Shown here in pieces: positions 5,831 to 10,342 of a DNA stretch of 10,342 nt (its first letter is position 1; every line of letters starts with the position of its first letter). Below the pieces are notes generated by a model. The model was not told where the DNA came from. It saw nothing but the letters and a program-made list of their open reading frames with translations, and made no database searches. The DNA is from Beijerinckiaceae bacterium. GTDB taxonomy: Bacteria > Pseudomonadota > Alphaproteobacteria > Rhizobiales > Beijerinckiaceae. The position numbers and the translations under genes are program-made. The stretch covers positions 1 through 10,342 of the forward strand of contig CANGOK010000098.1 in NCBI GenBank assembly GCA_947455285.1, given 5' to 3'.

Positions 5831-6852
5831 CGTTCGGTCAGCTTGAGCTCAATGCGGCGATTGCGGCGCAGCGCTTCTTCCGCATCGCTGGGGTCGATGG
5901 GCTGGAATTCGCCAAAGCCCGCCGCCACAAGATGCTGGGGCGAGACGCCGCGTGAGATCAGGAATTGCACCACCGCGATGGCGCGCGCGCTCGACAGTTC
6001 CCAGTTCGAGCGGAACTGGCCAGTGACAGGCCGTTTATCCGTATGGCCATCGACGCGCATCACCCATGGAATTTCCGGCGGGATCTCGCGTTCAAGGTCC
6101 TGCAGGGCCACAGCCACCTGCTCCATCTGCGCGCGCCCGGCCGCGCTCACATCAGCGCGGCCTGTATCGAAGAGGACCTCGCTCTCGAAAACAAAGCGGT
6201 CGCCAACGACGCGCACGCCGGGCCGCGAACCCAGAATTTCGCGCAGGCGCCCGAAGAAGTCCGAGCGATAGCGCGATAGTTCCTGCACCTTTTGCGCAAG
6301 CGCGAGATTGAGCCTTGAGCCAAGGTCCGAAATGCGCGCCTGCGATTCACGATCGCGTTGTTCGGAGAGGGCCAGCGCATCTTCCAGCGAGGCGAGCTGG
6401 CGGCGCAGCGACTGGATCTGCTGGTTCAGCACATCGAGTTGCGCGGCGGCGCGGGCGGAGAGCTGCTTTTCGGCTTCGAGCGCACGGGCCATATCAGCGA
6501 CCTGTCCGCCCGCAGCGCCCGCGGCCGCAGCATTGCCGGCAAGCAGGCCTTCGAGCCGCAGCTTCTCGCGCGTCGCCGCCTCAAGCGCCGTCGTCAGCGT
6601 CGCGATGCTTGATTGCGCCTCGTTCTTGCCCGCACGCTCCAGCGCCAGCAGCGAAGTCAGCTCGTCGATCTGCCGATTGAGTTTGAGAAGCGCGCTATCC
6701 TTGCCGCTGATGTCGCGCGAGAGAAAGAACTGCGCCAGCATGAAGACCGAGAGCAGGAAGATCATGGTCAGAAGCATGGTCGACAGGGCGTCGACGAAGC
6801 CCGGCCAATAATCGAAGCCGCGCGCGCTGCGCCTTGCGCGCCCCAGCGCCAT
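5827..6852 (-). CDS. MotB/OmpA-like peptidoglycan-binding protein with coiled coil
   Basis: This 341-residue protein is the probable stator partner of the MotA-like protein encoded just upstream. Domain order: a short basic cytoplasmic tail (1-14); one transmembrane helix (about 20-44) beginning WPGFVDALSTMLLTMIF with Asp21 where MotB and TolR carry the proton-accepting Asp; a long Ala/Leu/Gln-rich coiled-coil region (about 52-200); and a C-terminal OmpA/MotB domain (about 215-341) with DTGRADVS, VDGHTDKRP (267-275), NWELSSARA (283-291), GFGEFQPI and the closing RRNRRIEL motif for peptidoglycan binding. ATG at 6852 is chosen over an in-frame ATG at 6933 because it overlaps the preceding stop as TGATG and the longer form adds a charged stretch inside the upstream gene. 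No flagellar genes are nearby, and its role is unknown. Confidence 0.92.
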   Translation of the reverse strand: MALGRARRSARGFDYWPGFVDALSTMLLTMIFLLSVFMLAQFFLSRDISGKDSALLKLNRQIDELTSLLALERAGKNEAQSSIATLTTALEAATREKLRLEGLLAGNAAAAGAAGGQVADMARALEAEKQLSARAAAQLDVLNQQIQSLRRQLASLEDALALSEQRDRESQARISDLGSRLNLALAQKVQELSRYRSDFFGRLREILGSRPGVRVVGDRFVFESEVLFDTGRADVSAAGRAQMEQVAVALQDLEREIPPEIPWVMRVDGHTDKRPVTGQFRSNWELSSARAIAVVQFLISRGVSPQHLVAAGFGEFQPIDPSDAEEALRRNRRIELKLTER

Positions 6853-7769
6853 CAGCGCCGCTCCATGCGCTCGGAGAGCCTGTCGAGCGCGGCCTTCAGC
6901 TCGCGTTGCGTGGCGGCCTGCGCCTCCACCCAATCGCGGATCTGTTGCTGCTCCTGCCGCATGTGATGAACGAGCCCCTGCACGCCTTCCGCCAGATTGG
7001 CGATGGCCACGGCGGAACGGGCGTTCGGCTCGGCCTCGACCACGGGGCGACCATCATGGGAGGCGTCGACCGCATAGGCCGAGAGGCGGTCCTCAAGCTC
7101 GATGAAGAAACGATTCTGCGCCTGCCCCGCCTGCAGATCGAGGAAGCCCAGCACCAGCGAGCCCGCAAGACCAAAGAGAGACGAGGTGAAGGAAATCGCC
7201 ATGCCAGCGATGGGCGCCGCAAGGCCGTTCTTCAGGTCGTCGAACATGACGGCGGAGTCAGCGCCGGTCTGCATGCTCTTGATGACATTGCCGATGGAAC
7301 CCACGGTCTCCAGCAGGCCCCAGAAGGTGCCGAGCAGGCCGAGGAAGACCAGAAGGCCGGTCAGGTAGCGGGCGATCTCGCGGGATTCATCAAGGCGCGT
7401 GCCGATGGAGTCGAGGACCGCCTTAAGCGTCAGCGCGGAGATCGCTCGCCGCGCGAGCCCCTGCCCCAATATCAACGACACCGGCGCAAGAAGCACCGGC
7501 TGGCGCGTCGGGGCGCCTTCGCCCTGTTGCAGGGCGTTGACCCAGCGGACCTCGGGAAAGAGCAGCGCCACCTGCCGCAATGCGAACACGATGCCGATGA
7601 AGAGGACGCCAAGGATCAATCCGTTCAGACCGGGATTGGCCATGAAGGCGACCATGATCTGACGCTGCAGGATGAGCGCGACAAAGCCGATCAGCACCAG
7701 AAAGACGATCATCCTCACCAAAAAAATGTGAGGGGATGAAAGCCGGTAGGAATCCTTGTCCGCAGCCAT
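6852..7769 (-). CDS. MotA/TolQ/ExbB-like proton channel protein (non-flagellar)
   Basis: This 305-residue inner-membrane protein probably forms a proton channel with the OmpA-like protein whose start overlaps its stop. Four hydrophobic segments are visible: about 17-36, 46-66, 135-155 and 183-208. Segment three, LLVFLGLLGTFWGLLETVGS (139-158), matches the MotA/TolQ/ExbB signature and parallels GLFGTVWGIM in the TolQ of this window. LKNGLAAPIAGMAISFTSSL (179-198) is the second signature. The C-terminal tail (about 255-305) is polar, Gln/Glu/Arg-rich and likely helical. Four helices are closer to MotA than to TolQ (three), but no flagellar genes lie nearby. AAGGTG four bases before the ATG is the likely ribosome site. 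The gap of 96 bases after the inositol monophosphatase gene could hold a promoter, though I see no convincing one. Databases often label such proteins flagellar MotA, which may mislead. Confidence 0.9.
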   Translation of the reverse strand: MAADKDSYRLSSPHIFLVRMIVFLVLIGFVALILQRQIMVAFMANPGLNGLILGVLFIGIVFALRQVALLFPEVRWVNALQQGEGAPTRQPVLLAPVSLILGQGLARRAISALTLKAVLDSIGTRLDESREIARYLTGLLVFLGLLGTFWGLLETVGSIGNVIKSMQTGADSAVMFDDLKNGLAAPIAGMAISFTSSLFGLAGSLVLGFLDLQAGQAQNRFFIELEDRLSAYAVDASHDGRPVVEAEPNARSAVAIANLAEGVQGLVHHMRQEQQQIRDWVEAQAATQRELKAALDRLSERMERR

Positions 7770-7819
7770 GGGTCACCTTGCCGCCAGCAGCGCGCCGGGC
7801 CCCCACATCTCACGGCATA

Positions 7820-7839
7820 GCGCTCTGACAATCAAGCGC
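7820..7839. other. Imperfect hairpin in the gap before the MotA-like gene
   Basis: GCGCT at 7820-7824 pairs with AGCGC at 7835-7839. The stem extends inward by TGA/TCA-type pairs past one bulged base, leaving a three-base loop. No T-run follows on the minus strand, so a terminator is unlikely. It is the only notable structure I found in the 96-base gap between the monophosphatase stop and the MotA-like start, and it may be chance. Confidence 0.25.
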
Positions 7840-7865
7840 CAGCTTCGGATTTGCACATCGGCCCT

Positions 7866-8657
7866 TCAGATCGCCCGCAGCAGGGCCAGCAGATCGCGCT
7901 GAATGAGCTCCGCCCCGCCGCAGAGCGCGCCCTTCTCCAGCATGTCCTGTCCGCCGTCGAGATCGGACACGAAGCCGCCAGCCTCGCGCAGCAGGACGAT
8001 GCCCGCCGCGATGTCCCAGGGCTGCAGGTTGCGCTCCCAATAGGCGTCGAACCGCCCGGCCGCCGTCAGGGCGAGGTCGAGGGAGGCGGCGCCGAGCCGG
8101 CGCACATTGGAGACGCGCGCCATGACGGCGGCGAGCTCCGCCTTGAACAGGGGATGGTCCTTGGCCTTGCCCAAATGCGGGATGCCGCAGGCGATCAGCG
8201 CATCGGAAAGATTGCGGCGGGGCGACACGCGCAGGCGACGATTATTGTGCCAGGCGCCCTGCCCCTTCTCGGCGACATACATGTCATCGGTCGCGGGATT
8301 ATAAACGACGCCCGCGATCAGTTGGCCCTCGCGCTCCAGCGCCACGGAGATCGCGAAGATCGGCAGGCCGTGCAGAAAATTTGTCGTGCCGTCGAGCGGA
8401 TCGATGATCCAGCGATGGGCCGGATCGGTGCCTTCCACCGCGCCGCTCTCCTCCATGAGGAAGCCGTAGCCCGGGCGGGCCTTGGACAGCTCCTCGAACA
8501 ATGTCTTCTCGGCCTTGCGGTCGGCGGCGCTGACGAAGTCGCCGGGGCCCTTCACGGAGACAACGAGATTCTCCACCTCGCCGAAATCGCGCTTGAGGGC
8601 GCGGCCGGTCTTGATGGCGGCGCTGGTCATCACATTCATGAGGGCGGAGCGGATCAT
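7866..8657 (-). CDS. Inositol monophosphatase family protein (SuhB-like)
   Basis: The 263-residue product belongs to the Mg-dependent, Li-sensitive inositol monophosphatase family, which removes phosphate from inositol phosphates or similar sugar phosphates in the cytoplasm. Metal ligands are intact: Glu69/Glu70 in LMEESG, Asp86 and Asp89 in WIIDPLDGTTNF (83-94), and Asp215 in PWDIAAGIVLLREAGG (213-228). The second family signature around LGAASLDLALTAAGRFDAYWE (188-208) is also present. The length is typical. In E. coli SuhB also acts in rRNA transcription complexes; whether that holds here is unknown, so I leave the gene symbol empty. ATG 8657 gives the standard N-terminus; ATG 8639 is possible. 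It lies 88 bases downstream of the Sel1 gene on the same strand and may be co-transcribed. Confidence 0.93.
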   Translation of the reverse strand: MIRSALMNVMTSAAIKTGRALKRDFGEVENLVVSVKGPGDFVSAADRKAEKTLFEELSKARPGYGFLMEESGAVEGTDPAHRWIIDPLDGTTNFLHGLPIFAISVALEREGQLIAGVVYNPATDDMYVAEKGQGAWHNNRRLRVSPRRNLSDALIACGIPHLGKAKDHPLFKAELAAVMARVSNVRRLGAASLDLALTAAGRFDAYWERNLQPWDIAAGIVLLREAGGFVSDLDGGQDMLEKGALCGGAELIQRDLLALLRAI

Positions 8658-8701
8658 GGCGGGGTCTCTGATTTCGCTAGAGGCGAAGAAAGGGGGTGGC
8701 G

Positions 8702-8719
8702 ATAAACGCCCGTGGGGCG
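8702..8719 (-). terminator. Weak terminator-like hairpin after the Sel1 gene
   Basis: On the minus strand CGCCC-CAC-GGGCG (8719-8707) is followed by TTTAT, 27 bases past the Sel1 stop. The stem is only 5 bp and the T-run is short, so at most it would be a weak or partial terminator before the monophosphatase gene. A second small hairpin, TTCGC/GCGAA (8687-8683 with 8677-8673), lies between it and the next start. Confidence 0.25.
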
Positions 8720-8745
8720 CTTCTACCCCAAGGCGTGCTGCAAAG

Positions 8746-9780
8746 TCACGGGCTGCGAAGCTCGGGCCCGCCGATATGGCGTCGCACCGCCTCTTCCACG
8801 CTGGCGCGGTCGGCGGGGGAGAGGGCGTTGAGCTGGCTCTCCAGCATATCGTCCTGCACGCCCCCGACGCGCGCCAGAATATGCCATTTCATGGCTTCCA
8901 GCATGTCCTTTGGCGCGCCACGGCCTGCAAACAGCGCCCGCGCCAGTCGGTTGGCGGCCACGGGATTGTTGGTGAGAGCAGCCTTGCGGAAGTAGCGCAC
9001 GGCGGCGGCTTCGTCCTTTGCGACGCCGTCCCCGTTGAAAAGCTGGATGCCATATTCGATCTGCGCCGCGGCGAGATTGTCATCGGCGGCGCGCTTCAGC
9101 CATTGCGCCGCCCGGCCGCCGTCGCGCGTCACGCCGCGTCCCTGCAGATATTGCAGACCAAGGGCGTAGGCCGCCTCGCTATTGCCGAGATCGGCGGCGC
9201 GGCGAAACAGGGCGGCGGCCTTGGCGAAATCCGGCTTCTCAGCCTCAAGGGTTAGCATGCCCAGATGATAGATCGCGCCGGGATGGCCTGCGGCGACCGC
9301 CAGTTCAAGGTAGGGCAGCGCCGCCGCTGGGTCGCGAGCGGCGCCCGTACCGCCAAGATAGGCCATGGCCAGCGCAAAGGCGCCTGCCGGATCGCCCCGC
9401 TCGGCGGCAAGCTTGTACCAACGCACGGCCTCCTCGGGATTGCGACGCAGGCCTAATCCATCGCGGTAGAGTTCGCCGACCAGCGTCATGGCGGGCGCGT
9501 CATCGGGATCAGCGTCGATCCGCTTCATGGCTTCGCGCAGGGCCGTCACATAATAGCCGCGCTGGAAGGCGGCGAAGGCTGTGTCGGGCGTTTCGCCCGG
9601 CGCGAGGTAGTTTTTGTCGGGATCGATCACGCCGGCGGTCTTGGCGCCGGGAATTGGAGCGATCGCCGTGGTCAGCGGGATGCGCGCAGGCGTCAGGGTT
9701 GTCGGCAGGGGCGCCTGCGCGAAAGCCGGCGCCGTCCCCGCCAGAAGCAGGGCGACGCCCGCCATGCGCAGGGCTGTCAA
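8746..9780 (-). CDS. Periplasmic Sel1/tetratricopeptide-repeat protein
   Basis: The 344-residue product starts with a Sec signal peptide (MTALRMAGVALLLAGTAPAF then AQA), so it is likely periplasmic. A Pro/Thr-rich linker (about 22-65) is followed by a TPR-like helix pair (about 66-95) and about six Sel1-like repeats of roughly 36 residues from 97 to 306, with hallmarks such as LYRDGLGLRRNPEEAVRWYK, ALGLQYLQGRGVTRD and EYGIQLFNGDGVAKDEAAAV. Such repeats form a superhelix for protein-protein contacts; the partner is unknown. The start taken is TTG at 9780, which overlaps the stop of the ThiE-like gene (TTGA) and keeps an Arg in the signal peptide. The alternative ATG at 9765 would leave the signal peptide without a positive charge. 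Neither has a clear ribosome site, so coupling to the upstream gene is likely. Confidence 0.9.
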   Translation of the reverse strand: MTALRMAGVALLLAGTAPAFAQAPLPTTLTPARIPLTTAIAPIPGAKTAGVIDPDKNYLAPGETPDTAFAAFQRGYYVTALREAMKRIDADPDDAPAMTLVGELYRDGLGLRRNPEEAVRWYKLAAERGDPAGAFALAMAYLGGTGAARDPAAALPYLELAVAAGHPGAIYHLGMLTLEAEKPDFAKAAALFRRAADLGNSEAAYALGLQYLQGRGVTRDGGRAAQWLKRAADDNLAAAQIEYGIQLFNGDGVAKDEAAAVRYFRKAALTNNPVAANRLARALFAGRGAPKDMLEAMKWHILARVGGVQDDMLESQLNALSPADRASVEEAVRRHIGGPELRSP

Positions 9781-10342
9781 CGGCCCGCGCCGCGCACCAG
9801 CGCGGCCTGCGCTTCAGCGACAGCGGCGGCAGGGCCGCGCGCGTCATTCCACACGGCGTCGCCAAGGGCGACGAAATCTGCGCCCGCCAGCGAGAGCGTG
9901 CCCACATCCTCAAGGCGCGGGGCGAAGCCGATGCAGGGCACGGTGAAGATTTCGGTCCACCAGGAGACGCGCTCGATCACCGCCTCGAGCAGGGGCGTCC
10001 AACCGTCCGCCGAAGGATCGCCGAACATGACGTAATCGACGTCCATCTCGCCGACCGTCATGGAATCATGCCGCGTCTTCACGCCACCGGCGCCCACGAT
10101 GCAGTCGGGCTTGAGGGTTTCGATGGCCTCGCCAAGCTGCTCTTCAAGCTGCTCGCCATGGGCGCGCACATGCACGCCATCGGCCTCGGCGCGGACCGCG
10201 AGCCGAGGATCGCCGTCGATAAGGAGCGCCGCCTCGTGCTTCTGCGCGACGGGAAGCAGGGCGCGGACGATCTTCTTGGCGGTTCCCTCATCAGGACTGG
10301 CGAAGCGCACGAGCACGCAGGCCACATCCCCGGCGCTCAGCG
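9777..10342 (-). CDS. ThiE-like (thiamine phosphate synthase family) protein, 5' end cut by window edge
   Basis: About 188 residues are visible and the frame stays open to the right edge, so the true start is outside; the GTG at 10325 is an internal Val codon in LSAGDVACVLVR. The pattern fits a TIM barrel of the thiamine phosphate synthase/TenI family: EAALLIDGDPRLAVRAEADGVHV corresponds to the ThiE strand with GADGVHLG, DVDYVMFGDPS to the GADYVGFGPVF region, and a final LAGADFVALGDAVWND to the C-terminal phosphate-binding area. Several ThiE hallmarks are altered: the usual Asn of LIND is replaced by IDGD, the T-x-T-K pyrophosphate loop is absent, and the IGGI strand reads CIGFAPRL. It may therefore be a paralogue without thiamine synthase activity. 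It overlaps the Sel1 gene start and no other thi genes are seen. Confidence 0.75.
   Translation of the reverse strand, partial: LSAGDVACVLVRFASPDEGTAKKIVRALLPVAQKHEAALLIDGDPRLAVRAEADGVHVRAHGEQLEEQLGEAIETLKPDCIVGAGGVKTRHDSMTVGEMDVDYVMFGDPSADGWTPLLEAVIERVSWWTEIFTVPCIGFAPRLEDVGTLSLAGADFVALGDAVWNDARGPAAAVAEAQAALVRGAGR

Noticed and set aside
5827..6933. Longer start (ATG 6933) for the OmpA-like protein
   Set aside because: It would add 27 Arg/Ala/Gly-rich residues lying inside the upstream gene; the ATG at 6852 forms a TGATG junction and gives the usual short cytoplasmic tail before the membrane helix.
6834..7739. Plus-strand open frame of 301 codons opposite the MotA-like gene
   Set aside because: Its product is His/Gln/Asp-rich low-complexity sequence with no domain, while the opposite strand has clear membrane and family motifs and overlapping gene junctions.
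5827..7769. Zorya-type anti-phage system (ZorA/ZorB are MotA/MotB-like)
   Set aside because: No ZorC, ZorD or ZorE-like helicase or nuclease gene is adjacent, the MotA-like protein lacks the very long ZorA tail, and the surroundings are housekeeping genes.
7851..8705. Plus-strand open frame of 284 codons opposite the inositol monophosphatase gene
   Set aside because: The minus strand carries intact IMPase metal-binding motifs; this frame has no recognisable features and is a GC-bias shadow.

Overview
The window is GC-rich, densely packed, chromosomal bacterial DNA. The gene content points to an alphaproteobacterium, most likely Hyphomicrobiales (Rhizobiales). Supporting signs are the ruvA-ruvB-ybgC block near tolQR, the order thiE-like / Sel1 / inositol monophosphatase, and a MotA-like plus OmpA-like pair of a kind often seen in that order. 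I cannot name a genus. No tRNA, rRNA, CRISPR array, transposase or phage gene was seen, so this looks like core rather than accessory DNA. No stretch over 300 bases lacks a gene; the largest gaps are 1117-1330 and 3555-3758.

Layout. Positions 1-1116 (minus) hold tolR (cut by the left edge) and tolQ, the inner-membrane motor of the Tol-Pal envelope system. Positions 1117-1330 are a divergent regulatory gap with a CtrA-like box. On the plus strand follow a small secreted four-cysteine protein (1331-1627), an MFS transporter (1667-2878), ruvA (2937-3554), ruvB (3759-4805) and ybgC (4802-5203). On the minus strand, read right to left from the right edge, are a ThiE-like protein (cut by the edge), a periplasmic Sel1-repeat protein, an inositol-monophosphatase-family enzyme, a MotA/TolQ-like channel protein, a MotB/OmpA-like partner and a GNAT acetyltransferase. 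The last three overlap or touch and look like one translationally coupled operon.

How the genes relate. Two separate proton-motive-force motors are encoded within about 7 kb: TolQ/TolR and the uncharacterised MotA-like/OmpA-like pair. Both should couple the inner membrane to the peptidoglycan or outer membrane. RuvA and RuvB form the Holliday-junction branch-migration motor. YbgC is the thioesterase usually encoded just before tolQ, but here tolQR lies on the other side of ruvAB on the opposite strand, so the usual cluster appears rearranged.

The most distinctive non-coding structure is a roughly 150-bp multi-hairpin repeat present twice, between ruvA and ruvB and between ybgC and the GNAT gene. 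Two base pairs in its left hairpin show compensatory changes between the copies. The second copy supplies the last 12 codons and the stop of the GNAT gene. I found no clear novel defence or mobile system; the best candidates for new biology are the motor/GNAT operon and this structured repeat.
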